A stretch of 64,000 nt of DNA. Source: GCA-002712045 sp028112705. GTDB lineage: Bacteria; Pseudomonadota; Alphaproteobacteria; Rhodobacterales; Rhodobacteraceae. This document shows positions 1-8,622 of this stretch, in pieces. The notes under the pieces were generated by a model. It searched no databases. It saw nothing but the letters and a program-made list of their open reading frames with translations, and was not told where the DNA came from. Within the stretch, counting starts at the first letter, position 1. Every line of letters starts with the position of its first letter. The stretch spans positions 1-64,000 of the forward strand of contig JAOGYN010000005.1 of the NCBI GenBank assembly GCA_028112705.1, given 5' to 3'. The position numbers and the translations under genes were made by a program.

Positions 1-86
1 GCAAGTCTGCCTAATACGACACCTTCTGCATCAATGAGTATCCACTTTTTTTGAATATCAGCAGGTTTTGCTGTATAAGTTTTCAT
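1..86 (-). CDS. rplM: 50S ribosomal protein L13, N-terminal part (window edge)
   Basis: The first 28 residues are visible and read MKTYTAKPAD, then KKWILIDAEGVVLGRLA, which is the well-conserved N-terminus of L13, an early-assembling large-subunit rRNA-binding protein. The rest lies outside the window. I chose the ATG at 86 because family members start MKTY/MKTF; an in-frame ATG four codons upstream (98) is possible, but the GGTG just before 86 can serve as ribosome binding site. It is normally followed by rpsI, which would lie off the left edge. Confidence 0.93.
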   Translation of the reverse strand, partial: MKTYTAKPADIQKKWILIDAEGVVLGRL

Positions 87-279
87 ATTTTTCACCATCT
101 AAAAGTATTAGTCGTACCATTACCCGACAACCAGGCGTTTTAAAGTAAATATAACTCAAGTCAATATAATAATTTAAAAAAAACTGTTTAAAAACAGCAG
201 TTTATAAATGTGGTATTATAATACCGCGTTTTATTGAAATTTCCAACTATAATAAATAACAATCAACGCTGTTAACACA
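87..279 (-). promoter_or_regulatory. Intergenic region carrying the rplM promoter
   Basis: This 193-base gap separates the end of the dimethylformamidase operon from rplM. On the minus strand there is a TTGACT -35-like hexamer at 159-164, but no convincing -10 at 17 bases. A perfect 14-base palindrome GGTATTATAATACC lies at 212-225. Its role is unknown; it may be an operator or part of a -10 region. Promoter placement is inference. Confidence 0.3.
174..203 (-). terminator. Intrinsic terminator after the dimethylformamidase operon
   Basis: Read on the minus strand, CTGTTT-TT-AAACAG (184-197) is a short perfect stem, extendable with flanking A/T pairs, followed at once by eight T residues (176-183). 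It lies about 80 bases beyond the stop of the amidohydrolase large subunit and before rplM, where the operon transcript should end. The stem is weak in GC, so efficiency is uncertain. Confidence 0.55.
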
Positions 280-2580
280 TTATCTCCAGTGCTTTTCCTC
301 ACCAACATAATTAGATCCAGGTAAAGAACCTTCAATTAAAAAAGCATCAAGGAGATTACGCATTATACGACCTACGTTATTGTCACCATCATTAATGGGA
401 AGCGCTTGGCTCCAAGCAATTGAACCTGCAGCAAAAACTGCCCCTTTATTTGGAGTAGTAAAATAGATCATATCCCCACGAACTTGTGGATCTTGTGTCC
501 CCCCACGGCCAGGAAAGGCGTAAGTTATATCCTCAGAAACTAATGGGTAATTATCAGAATGACCGTGACTAGCAGCAACTAACATCGTATGTGGTGGGGT
601 CCCTAAAGTTAAGTCATACCGATCCAACTCAATGCCTGCAGCACCACCTAAACCAAGACCAAAATCACCGATTAATTCCTCATCGCCAATCCCCTTAAAG
701 ATCCATGAAACACTTTTATGAAAACTATCCGGCATACGCTCGAATGGCTCAGAACTATCAAACCCTTCAGTTGAAAAACCTAGCCCAACTAACTTTTGTG
801 GAGCCCTACCCCTAGATCGCCAGAGCCCTGACCTCTCACCAGATGACGCAAGGTATCCCTCCCCAGCTTCAGCTTGCCAAGCTCGTGATCCTGCATCAAG
901 TTTTCGCACCTCGATGCAGGAGGGATCGTCTGGACACGTTGCGGTAACCCAATAATACCCATTACCACCAAGATACATCACCCTGCCTCCAGACGTTAAG
1001 TATTCTTCAGTCGCATCCAGCATCCCTTCCGAATAATATTCTGGATGTGTTACATTCAAAACTGTCTTATATGGAGTTAGTGCTGAGACACCTTCCCTAT
1101 CTAAGTCGTGATCAGTGATCAGATCATAATCATACCCTGCTTTTTCAAGCCACCAAAGCAATGATAAATCTGCTGGTAAAGCCCAGGGGATAGTCATGCC
1201 GGCCATCCGGTGGCCAGGACGAAGGTTAATAATGGGTCGTTTCCAAGAGGTAAAACAGACGCCAGCCCCATCGGAATGATGGTCATAGGTTGATAGTCCA
1301 AACTCTTCCAACTTCTGATACTCAATATCTTTCTCTGATATAACAGGTGTATGTGCCACGATCGCTTGCGCAATTTGCGCCTCGAAAGACAACCTTTCAT
1401 TTGCATAGGCTAAATATGTAAACGTACTCATCTGAACAGCAATTTTTGCTTTTGGCTTATCAGGCCGGATTATTACAGGAATTCTATCAATTGTTTTTCC
1501 TGAAATAATTTTTAAAGCATAAACCCCACTTTTTAAATTCTTAGGTGGTGTCCATGTGATCGTTTTTTCCCACTTACAATCTGTAATTGCGTCATCGTGA
1601 AATGATATCCCACCGTATTGAGATGGGTTCAATCGAAAGCTATCATCCCGACCTGCCCAATTCCATCCTGTCATACCACGCACTGGACGGTTTACACCAA
1701 TACCAGACAACTGATTTGGACCAATATCAACTATATCAATTCCAATACCTCGATCAGTATAACCAACTGTTGTATCCCAGTAAGTTAAAGGGTCACTTGG
1801 AACATTTCCGGCTTTAATAAGACCCAACTCATCTTGTGACAAAATACGCTCTACCACACCACACCGATCAATTTTTCCATTATATAACATTGATACGAAT
1901 GAACCGCGCTCTTTATTTTCTTCGTTAGCACCAGCAAGCAGGAATGATATATCGTCATCAGCGGGCTTTACCCTTAAACTTTCTGTTACAACGCTATTAT
2001 GATTGTAGGGTGTCACAGGTCCAATAATAGAGTTCCAGCTATTTTGCACACTCTCTTGAACTATTGTTGTCTCTCCAGAAACGCAATCAAACGTAACTGC
2101 TACAAAAACCCAAACCTTTGGAACTAAGGGAATTTCAGCCGTAACTTTATCAATTTTTACTCCGTCACCAACCCAAAATTCTAATTTTCCATCTGGATTA
2201 ATACCCAAAGCATATCCTTTTGAGCTCGAAACAGACCACCTACCCATGATTGTTTGTCGTTCATGTCCAGGCATTGAAGGCCAAATAAAGGCATGCATAC
2301 TAAAGGATTTTTTTAAACATAATAGATTGTTTTTGTCTTTCACCTTTATGAAAGAACCACCTTGTGTATATTGGCGCTTAACTTCGATCGTTATAGGAAC
2401 ATCGGATTTGATACTTTCCTCAACAAACCCTGGTCCCTCTTTATTATAATCACCATGTATCAATCTACTTATCTCTGCGTTAGCAGTATTCGTGCCTTCC
2501 GCAGAAATCATAAAATCAATAGGTTCACCTGCTTTAGCTGATAAAGGATCTGAATAGCCAAATAATCTAATGTCAGTCAT
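280..2580 (-). CDS. dmfA2: N,N-dimethylformamidase-like large (beta) subunit
   Basis: At 766 residues this matches the large subunit of N,N-dimethylformamidase, which hydrolyses DMF to dimethylamine and formate using a mononuclear iron held by two Tyr and one Glu. Residues about 85-260 form a concanavalin A/LamG-like domain; the C-terminal half is the catalytic domain. Candidate ligands sit where expected from my memory of the Paracoccus enzyme (Y399, Y440, E521): Y392 in TYLAYAN, Y432 in STYDHH and E514 in HPEYY, with H512 and N540 also aligned at a constant offset. It starts 3 bases after the stop of the fused permease/small-subunit gene, so the two are almost surely cotranslated. The true substrate may be another formamide or small amide. 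Family assignment is firm; substrate is inference. Confidence 0.85.
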   Translation of the reverse strand: MTDIRLFGYSDPLSAKAGEPIDFMISAEGTNTANAEISRLIHGDYNKEGPGFVEESIKSDVPITIEVKRQYTQGGSFIKVKDKNNLLCLKKSFSMHAFIWPSMPGHERQTIMGRWSVSSSKGYALGINPDGKLEFWVGDGVKIDKVTAEIPLVPKVWVFVAVTFDCVSGETTIVQESVQNSWNSIIGPVTPYNHNSVVTESLRVKPADDDISFLLAGANEENKERGSFVSMLYNGKIDRCGVVERILSQDELGLIKAGNVPSDPLTYWDTTVGYTDRGIGIDIVDIGPNQLSGIGVNRPVRGMTGWNWAGRDDSFRLNPSQYGGISFHDDAITDCKWEKTITWTPPKNLKSGVYALKIISGKTIDRIPVIIRPDKPKAKIAVQMSTFTYLAYANERLSFEAQIAQAIVAHTPVISEKDIEYQKLEEFGLSTYDHHSDGAGVCFTSWKRPIINLRPGHRMAGMTIPWALPADLSLLWWLEKAGYDYDLITDHDLDREGVSALTPYKTVLNVTHPEYYSEGMLDATEEYLTSGGRVMYLGGNGYYWVTATCPDDPSCIEVRKLDAGSRAWQAEAGEGYLASSGERSGLWRSRGRAPQKLVGLGFSTEGFDSSEPFERMPDSFHKSVSWIFKGIGDEELIGDFGLGLGGAAGIELDRYDLTLGTPPHTMLVAASHGHSDNYPLVSEDITYAFPGRGGTQDPQVRGDMIYFTTPNKGAVFAAGSIAWSQALPINDGDNNVGRIMRNLLDAFLIEGSLPGSNYVGEEKHWR

Positions 2581-2583
2581 TTT

Positions 2584-4113
2584 TTAACTTTCTAAAAGGT
2601 CATTAACGCGAAGCAAAAACACAGCGTGATATGCTTCGTTTAAATTTGTGTAAATCTTATCATCCACCACTCTTGGAGGCGTCCCCTTAACACCAGATAC
2701 AGCCATGACGCGATAATCATCTTCACCCTCTTTTAATCGCATTATAACATATTTATCTGGCATTTCTCCACGTCGAAAAAAATTCAATACTCTCGACAAT
2801 TGATCAGAATGCTTACCTTGTGGAGCTTCTTGATGTTCTTTAATTAAGTCAGGCGTAATAAGAGTTTTTAAATGATCTCTCAGCCTTTTGTTAAATCGTC
2901 TATAATAAATTTCCTGTTTGTCATGAATTTCAGTTGCTTCTTCGGGCATTACCTCACCCCCCTTTATAGTTCGGCGAGCACGACGCTCACCACTTTTTCG
3001 TTTACGAAATGCCCGGAATTGTTCACGAGCTCCCGTTAAACCTTCATGCGTGACCATTGTGACAATAAGCATAATCACCGCTACTAATATTATTCTTAAT
3101 GGACCTAATTCTATCAAACCCTTGTCGATTAAAACCACAATGGCTGCCCCTACGACTGCGCCCTCAGCCCTACCCAATCCACCAATCACCATCATGGCAA
3201 ATAAAAGCATAACTTGATCTAAAGAGAACACTGATGGAGAAATAGATTTATAATACATCGCATAAAATGCACCTATCACTCCAAGTGCAGCAGATGACAA
3301 AACAAATACAAAAAGGCGTGCTCGTCTAAAATCTATGCCAACTGCCTCAGCAAATGCCTCATCTTCTCTGGACGTTTTTGCTACTCGCAAAAGCAAACCC
3401 AATCTTTCTGAATTAACTAGACGCCAAACCAATAGTGCGCCCAATAAAATTAGAAAAGCTCCTGCAAATCCCAGCAACAATCCAGGTCGTTGTAGAAACC
3501 AGTCTTCTGGAATAAAGCTATCTACTTGCGTTATTGCACCACCAGTTTGAGTAAGACCCCTTAACTGACTAACAAACACTCTACAAATTTCAGCAATTCC
3601 CATTGTTAAAAGGGCATAATACAGTCCATCTAACCTTGTTGAAGGTGCCGCCAAAATTGCACCAAATACAAAACCAACCATTGGTCCAATAATTAACATA
3701 AATGGCCAGGGCACTCCAAGGTAAACATTTGCTGCTGCAGCACCATATCCAGAGATTCCAACGACCGCCAATGTGGCTAACGAGAAAATTCCAGCAGTTC
3801 CAACGATTAGAGTCCAAAGCACATTAATTGCCGCATACATGCAAAAAATAGAAACAACCGAAATTAATGAATTGGAGAGAAATGGTGTAATAAGAGCAAG
3901 TAACAATAGACCAATCGTCCACCATAAAGGTTTCTTATCTATTAATACTCGCTCTCTATTTAAATTTTTTGGATTATGCACTCCACGCCACTGAAGCAAG
4001 TGACGTTTGCTGAATGGCATTCTTAGCCTAGCCCAATACCCTTTTTTCGAAGGCTTTAAACGCCATTCCCAGTGCCTTCTTCCTACAGAAAAAAATTTAT
4101 TTTTAGTACTCAT
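2584..4113 (-). CDS. Fusion: LivM-type ABC permease + dimethylformamidase small (alpha) subunit
   Basis: A 509-residue open frame. Residues about 1-65 are a basic cytoplasmic extension. About 65-365 are the multi-helix LivM permease domain, with the conserved EAFAEAVGID loop typical of branched-chain-type permeases. About 365-388 are a highly basic linker (RKRKSGERRARR). Residues 389-509 resemble the DmfA1 small subunit: helical start, then LSRVLNFFRRGEMPDKYVIM and AYHAVFLLRVNDL, which I recognise from the known alpha subunit (about 130 residues). The next gene, 3 bases on, is the large subunit. LivM C-termini face the cytoplasm, so the fusion would place the hydrolase at the exit of the importer. 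The frame is open throughout, with no sign of a sequencing join. An internal start at 2949 may also make free small subunit. Confidence 0.85.
   Translation of the reverse strand: MSTKNKFFSVGRRHWEWRLKPSKKGYWARLRMPFSKRHLLQWRGVHNPKNLNRERVLIDKKPLWWTIGLLLLALITPFLSNSLISVVSIFCMYAAINVLWTLIVGTAGIFSLATLAVVGISGYGAAAANVYLGVPWPFMLIIGPMVGFVFGAILAAPSTRLDGLYYALLTMGIAEICRVFVSQLRGLTQTGGAITQVDSFIPEDWFLQRPGLLLGFAGAFLILLGALLVWRLVNSERLGLLLRVAKTSREDEAFAEAVGIDFRRARLFVFVLSSAALGVIGAFYAMYYKSISPSVFSLDQVMLLFAMMVIGGLGRAEGAVVGAAIVVLIDKGLIELGPLRIILVAVIMLIVTMVTHEGLTGAREQFRAFRKRKSGERRARRTIKGGEVMPEEATEIHDKQEIYYRRFNKRLRDHLKTLITPDLIKEHQEAPQGKHSDQLSRVLNFFRRGEMPDKYVIMRLKEGEDDYRVMAVSGVKGTPPRVVDDKIYTNLNEAYHAVFLLRVNDLLES
2947..2964 (-). 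promoter_or_regulatory. Internal Shine-Dalgarno and ATG for a free small subunit
   Basis: Inside the fusion gene the minus strand reads AAGGGGGGTGAGGTAATG. The GGGGGGTGA stretch matches the anti-Shine-Dalgarno at 8 of 9 positions and ends at ideal spacing before an in-frame ATG (codon 389, base 2949). Starting there yields a 121-residue protein that is essentially the small subunit alone. It is one of the strongest ribosome sites in the window, yet it sits mid-gene. Two products, the fusion and the free subunit, are therefore likely; this is inference from sequence. Confidence 0.6.
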
Positions 4114-4115
4114 TA

Positions 4116-5042
4116 CTACTCTCTCGTATCATCTAATAAGCCGCCTATGCCACGCGGTCTAATAATTAAAACAGCAATAATGAAAGCAAAAGTAGAAAAC
4201 ATCACATACCTTTGACCTAAAAATGGAATTGAGCCTATGAAGGCCTCAAGAAAACCGATTAAGATAGCACCTATAACAGCTCCTGGAACCGACCCTAATC
4301 CACCCAAAAGTGCAATTGTTAAACCCATAATCAAAGGTACTGATCCAGAGGTTGGGCTTACGAATATTGTTTGAGATAATAATGCAGCAGACATTCCTGC
4401 TAATGCACCAGTTAACATTAAAACGGGCAAAGCAGTTACTTTCCTTGAAATACCAGAATAAGCAGCCCCTTCAGCATTTTGCATCATTGCCCGAACTTCT
4501 AAACCACGCCTACTATACCTCAACCAACCCAATGTTAATGATAAAATTATTATAGCACCAATTATTGTACCTGCTTGATCAAATCTTATTTTAGTTCCCC
4601 AAATTTCCCAACGTCCAAATCCAAAAATTTTTGGTAATCCTCTACTTCTCGGTCCAAAAATATAAAGGAGAGATTGTACGGAGGCAATGTTGATTGCGAG
4701 AGTGATGATCAAACCACGAATAGGATAATTTGGTTTATCGTGGATAGGTAAAAATGCCAAAACGTAAATAAGCGCACCACAAATAGCTCCTGTAATTAAC
4801 GCCGAGCCTACTAAGGTACTGGCCATGATAAAAGTTGCTAAAGCTGTTTTACCAAAACTTGCAATAATAATAGGTTTCATAAACCCTGTAATGATCCATG
4901 CACCATACCCAGAGACAGCAAATGTGGCCCCATGAGCCATATTTATCATACCAACGCTGGACCAAAGAATAGAAATTCCAATTGCCATTAATGCATAAAT
5001 TGAGGCTAGATTTAATGCGTATATAACAAGACCTAAATCCAA
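4116..5042 (-). CDS. LivH-type ABC permease
   Basis: A 308-residue inner-membrane permease of the branched-chain amino acid/urea/amide importer family, with about eight hydrophobic helices and the characteristic GMINMAHGA motif near residue 32 and GALAGMSAA later. It should pair with the LivM half of the neighbouring fusion protein. The start is a TTG preceded by AGGAG at good spacing; no nearer ATG preserves the N-terminal helix. It ends 2 bases before the next start, so translation is probably coupled. Confidence 0.88.
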   Translation of the reverse strand: MDLGLVIYALNLASIYALMAIGISILWSSVGMINMAHGATFAVSGYGAWIITGFMKPIIIASFGKTALATFIMASTLVGSALITGAICGALIYVLAFLPIHDKPNYPIRGLIITLAINIASVQSLLYIFGPRSRGLPKIFGFGRWEIWGTKIRFDQAGTIIGAIIILSLTLGWLRYSRRGLEVRAMMQNAEGAAYSGISRKVTALPVLMLTGALAGMSAALLSQTIFVSPTSGSVPLIMGLTIALLGGLGSVPGAVIGAILIGFLEAFIGSIPFLGQRYVMFSTFAFIIAVLIIRPRGIGGLLDDTRE

Positions 5043-5052
5043 TTAAATTCTC

Positions 5053-5751
5053 CTATAACAAAGATACATGGCCGACCTCACCACGCATTCTTCCGGCATG
5101 CATACCCACTATTCTGTCAACCTTACCGGACAAAAGGTTAACATTTTGTTCAGCAATAATCATTGCTGCATCAGTAACTGGCAACGCCCAAAGCGCTTCC
5201 ATTACCCCATGTGAGATTTTTGGTGCAAGGCCAAGTGATGGCTCATCAATCAAGTATAACTTCGCCTCAACCATAAGCATTCTGCCAATTGAAACCATGC
5301 GACGTTCGCCACCTGATAATTTACCGACAAGTGAGTGCTCCAATGTACGCAAAGGAGGAAATATATCAAATACGTTTTCAATACGTTGTTTTTTTTCTTT
5401 CCAAGCTTGCTTTGTATAAGCCCCACACTCGAGGTGTTTTCTAACACTTAAACCTGGGAAAATCGCATCACCTTGTGGAGCTACTGCTATTCCTGATCTT
5501 ACCAAGCGGGGAGTTCTTCGTCCTGCACCAACAGATCTAGACCCACCTATCTCAATATCATTAAATTTAATCGAACCTTGCTGCCATCCAGACATATGAG
5601 TTATTGCCCTAAGCAAAGTAGTTTTACCGTGGCCATTCAAACCGACAAGACCAATCCTTTCACCAGATTTTACTGTCAAGTCCACTTCATGTAATACTCT
5701 CAGAGGCCCATATCCAGCAGACAGCTTACTTATCTTAAGAATATCAGACAT
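5053..5751 (-). CDS. LivF-type ABC ATPase
   Basis: A 232-residue ATPase of the branched-chain-type importer. It has Walker A GLNGHGKTT, signature LSGGERR, Walker B LYLIDEPSLGLAP and the short C-terminus usual for LivF. The frame is open further upstream, but MSDILKISKLSAGYG is the family N-terminus, so I start at 5751, which overlaps the upstream livG-like gene by 8 bases. It forms the cytoplasmic ATPase pair with the LivG-like protein. Confidence 0.88.
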   Translation of the reverse strand: MSDILKISKLSAGYGPLRVLHEVDLTVKSGERIGLVGLNGHGKTTLLRAITHMSGWQQGSIKFNDIEIGGSRSVGAGRRTPRLVRSGIAVAPQGDAIFPGLSVRKHLECGAYTKQAWKEKKQRIENVFDIFPPLRTLEHSLVGKLSGGERRMVSIGRMLMVEAKLYLIDEPSLGLAPKISHGVMEALWALPVTDAAMIIAEQNVNLLSGKVDRIVGMHAGRMRGEVGHVSLL

Positions 5752-6472
5752 GATTATCTTCAAAATAGGCAGCATGAACTTTTGGATCTTTAAAAACAAC
5801 TTCCGGCGCACCTTCAGCAATAACCTTCCCAAGATCCAAAACAACAACACGATCAGCTACAGCAGATAAAAGCTCTAATCGGTGCTCAATCATAATTACC
5901 CCTATGGCATACTCATCTACAAGACGACGAATAATAAGATCTAACTCATCTATTTCTGAATTAATTAATCCTGATGCAGGTTCATCCATTAAAATAACTT
6001 TAGGTTTTCTCATCATTAAACAAGATATAAGTAATTTACGGCGATCAAATGCACCCAAACTAACTGCGGGAGTATCCCAATGAACCTTTAGGTTCGTGAG
6101 CCTCGCAGACCATTCCGCATCATGAACACTTAGATATGGTTTATAAGCTTTGCGGGTAGCTCTAAAAGTTTCTCCTACTGATAGTGAGGCGGGAGTAACG
6201 GGGCTTTGATAGGTTCGACCAAGGCCAATCCTAGCTCTGTCAAAAAAAGCGATACTGGTTATATCCTTCTCACCCATTTTAACGTACCCTGTCTCAGAGA
6301 TATATCTTCCACAGAGAACCTCAAACAAAGAAGTTTTTCCGGCTCCATTTGGCCCCACAAGTCCCACGATCTCTCCTGGATTAACATGGATAGAAACATC
6401 TGTAAGGATGCGCCTACCGCTAAACGACAGGCTAACATCCTTACAACCAAAGAGTTCAAAAGGCGCGGTCAT
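5744..6472 (-). CDS. LivG-type ABC ATPase with degenerate signature motif
   Basis: A 242-residue ATPase partner of the importer. It has Walker A GPNGAGKTS, Walker B VILMDEPASGL and H-loop IMIEHRLEL. The place of the LSGGQ-type signature is taken by VSLGAFDRRK, which lacks the usual Ser-Gly-Gly pattern. LivG proteins often vary here (LxYGxQR), but the loss of Gln is unusual. In a heterodimeric transporter this would leave one composite ATP site degenerate. It lies 8 bases after the binding-protein gene stop. Confidence 0.85.
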   Translation of the reverse strand: MTAPFELFGCKDVSLSFSGRRILTDVSIHVNPGEIVGLVGPNGAGKTSLFEVLCGRYISETGYVKMGEKDITSIAFFDRARIGLGRTYQSPVTPASLSVGETFRATRKAYKPYLSVHDAEWSARLTNLKVHWDTPAVSLGAFDRRKLLISCLMMRKPKVILMDEPASGLINSEIDELDLIIRRLVDEYAIGVIMIEHRLELLSAVADRVVVLDLGKVIAEGAPEVVFKDPKVHAAYFEDNHV

Positions 6473-6480
6473 TCTTTAAC

Positions 6481-7746
6481 TTACATCCAAGGAGCAAGTC
6501 TGAATGGCACCTCAACATAAGGCGTGGGTGCAATAATTCTATGCTCTCCATCTTGAACTTGGAAGAACAAATGTGCTTGTCCACCTTCTGGGTCTTCTGT
6601 CATGTTTGGATAGCTAGTACCGCTATTCGTTTCAGTTCTAAATTTATATGTACCATTAACTCCACGAAAGTTAGCACCTCTAAGGGCTTCTCCAACTGCA
6701 TCGAAGTCCGTATGGTCACCAGTTTTTTCCCAAGCATCTGCAAGTAGATAAACCGCGTCATAACCACCGCCCGTGTAGACCATACCCATAGTTCCAGGGT
6801 ATTTAGCACGATATTTAGCTCTAAATTCAGAACCTTTCTCATCTGCATATACTCCATAAACAGTACCCCAAACCATACCTTCACCAGCACCGGCTGCTAA
6901 GTCCAAAAACTCTGGTTGAGATGGGCCGTATTGAAGGTAAACTAAAGCACCAGGTACTGGATCATATGCGTATTGCTGAGCAAATGCAGCGAGTTCCGCA
7001 GCAATCCAGTGATCAATCATAATTGCCGCTGCATCTGTATCTTGAAGAGCTCGAATTACAGGAGCCCAATCTTGCACAGGAAACTGTATGTCTGTAATTG
7101 CAGCAACTTCCCACTCACCATTTGTTTCTGCTATCTTTTTCTGAGTAGCTTTGCTTATATTTTGTGTATAGGATATTTGTCCTTGCACAATATGAACCTT
7201 ATTATTTTTAGGTACCCATTGTCCTGATGCTTTTAAATCTGAAAGGAAGCGGACAAATCCAGTTCCATACCAAACTTCAGCAACATCTAATTGAAGGATA
7301 TTTTTATATTTTTCAGGATTTCCCTGATATAACTCAACATTTACTGATGAGGTATTACCGTGTAGATAAGGAATACCACTCGGCGCAGCAGCATCCATTG
7401 CTGGCTGAGGTATAATTGTAAATGCGGAGGCTATAGCATGTACCCCACTCTCAACCAAATTCAAAATTCCAGCCACGTTTCCCTCAGGAGTTAGCATATT
7501 TAAGTCAATAATTTTAGTTGATAGAGTATGGCCATTTACGCCACCAGTAGCATTGATTTCTTCTATCGCCATTAAAGCGCCATTTGTGAAATCAGTATGA
7601 TCAGCCACTCCAACTGGCCCAGATTGGGCGGCCGGAATGCCTATTAAGATCTCACCTGCATTAGCTGAATTCAAACCTAAGCTTAAACCAACTGCTAACC
7701 CGCCAAAATAAATTGACGTCTTTATTTTTGATAAAAAAGTTTTCAT
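6481..7746 (-). CDS. Periplasmic substrate-binding protein, LivK/amide-binding type
   Basis: A 421-residue type I periplasmic binding protein. It has a signal peptide of about 30 residues ending ANA, then EILIGIPAAQSGPVG, the first strand of the family, and a two-lobe fold through to the C-terminus. It is closer in style to short-chain amide or urea binding proteins than to LivJ/K. It is the first gene of the transporter-hydrolase operon, with ribosome site GGGAGAGAG before the ATG. A GntR-type palindrome lies 57 bases upstream. The ligand is probably the compound cleaved by the downstream dimethylformamidase-like enzyme (inference). Confidence 0.85.
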   Translation of the reverse strand: MKTFLSKIKTSIYFGGLAVGLSLGLNSANAGEILIGIPAAQSGPVGVADHTDFTNGALMAIEEINATGGVNGHTLSTKIIDLNMLTPEGNVAGILNLVESGVHAIASAFTIIPQPAMDAAAPSGIPYLHGNTSSVNVELYQGNPEKYKNILQLDVAEVWYGTGFVRFLSDLKASGQWVPKNNKVHIVQGQISYTQNISKATQKKIAETNGEWEVAAITDIQFPVQDWAPVIRALQDTDAAAIMIDHWIAAELAAFAQQYAYDPVPGALVYLQYGPSQPEFLDLAAGAGEGMVWGTVYGVYADEKGSEFRAKYRAKYPGTMGMVYTGGGYDAVYLLADAWEKTGDHTDFDAVGEALRGANFRGVNGTYKFRTETNSGTSYPNMTEDPEGGQAHLFFQVQDGEHRIIAPTPYVEVPFRLAPWM

Positions 7747-7802
7747 TTCTCTCTCCCTAAATTGTTAGTATTTTAGTTACTCTGCCTAATAAAATTATTT
7801 TT

Positions 7803-7817
7803 TGTATACTGTATACA
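7803..7817. promoter_or_regulatory. GntR-type operator upstream of the Liv/formamidase operon
   Basis: TGTATACTGTATACA is a perfect inverted repeat with 7-base arms around one central base, the shape of many GntR-family operators. It lies 57-71 bases upstream of the binding-protein start, where it would overlap the promoter. No GntR regulator gene is present in the window, so the factor must be encoded elsewhere. Confidence 0.5.
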
Positions 7818-7936
7818 TTACCGTAATTGCTTAGTTAACATTGTCAACGGAATTGTTACGAATATTCAAATATAAAAATATTCTCGTAACATTCAGTTCT
7901 TTGAATGTTAAAATAAATCAAAAAACAGTTTTGAGA

Positions 7937-7972
7937 TTTTTATTAACAAAATTATAGTTTTGTTAATAAAAA
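7937..7972. terminator. AT-rich hairpin just after the GST gene
   Basis: A perfect 15-base inverted repeat (7937-7951 and 7958-7972, loop TTATAG) starts directly after the stop of the glutathione S-transferase gene on the minus strand. Arms begin and end in runs of T/A, so it could terminate in either direction. It separates the NdmCDE-like operon from the Liv/formamidase operon. A second smaller stem, AACATTC/GAATGTT, lies at 7888-7909. Confidence 0.55.
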
Positions 7973-7973
7973 T

Positions 7974-8615
7974 TTATAAAGGGCCAGCTGGAAAAACTCC
8001 AGGCATCACAATGAAATTATCAATTCGTTTGAACCGGTCCATCCACCGTCTAATTGCTGGATACGACATGCGAGAAATCCCACCCTCCTCCGAAAGTGCA
8101 ACATATGGGAAACAAGCTATATCAGCGATAGAAGGACACTCACCTTTACAAATCCAATTGCAACCAAGCTCCTCTTGGAAGAATAAGTGCTCATCTAGAA
8201 TTCTAAATTGTGAATGGGCCGTTTCTCTACATTTATCAATATTAAAATTATTATAAAACAATGTGTCATGCAAACGTGCAGCTGACGCACTACCAGTTAT
8301 TGAGTCCCCAAACGCCAACCATTGAGATACTGAACCAAGCATTTCAGGATCATTAACATTGTACCATTTATTTGCTTTGTCATACTTTGATGCCAAATAA
8401 ACTAGTATTGCCTGCGCATCACGTAAAATCAAACCACCATCTGAAATTACTGGTAGTTGCCCCAAGGGGTTTATCTTAAGAAAAACTTCTGATTTATGCT
8501 CTTCACTAGGATAGAACTCTATTTTCTTTGATATGTAATCTAAATTTAAAAATGATAATATCAATCGAATTTTATAACAATTTCCTGATAACTCATAATC
8601 ATAAAGTTCTAACAT
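7974..8615 (-). CDS. Glutathione S-transferase homologue, NdmE-like by context
   Basis: A 213-residue protein with an N-terminal thioredoxin-like GST domain (MLELYDYELSGNCYKIRLIL; GQLPVISDGG and LRDAQAILVYLA as the glutathione-site region) and a helical C-terminal domain. It follows the Rieske-reductase fusion by 7 bases. In the Pseudomonas caffeine pathway a GST homologue (NdmE) is a structural member of the NdmCDE N7-demethylase complex, and the two upstream genes here have the NdmC and NdmD architectures. I infer the same scaffold role; ordinary GST activity is the alternative. Confidence 0.8.
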   Translation of the reverse strand: MLELYDYELSGNCYKIRLILSFLNLDYISKKIEFYPSEEHKSEVFLKINPLGQLPVISDGGLILRDAQAILVYLASKYDKANKWYNVNDPEMLGSVSQWLAFGDSITGSASAARLHDTLFYNNFNIDKCRETAHSQFRILDEHLFFQEELGCNWICKGECPSIADIACFPYVALSEEGGISRMSYPAIRRWMDRFKRIDNFIVMPGVFPAGPL

Positions 8616-8622
8616 TTTTAAC

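Noticed and set aside
1080..1130. GTGATCAGTGATCAG repeat resembling the GTGATCAC promoter palindrome
   Set aside because: Lies inside the formamidase coding region and is explained by codons; not treated as an operator.
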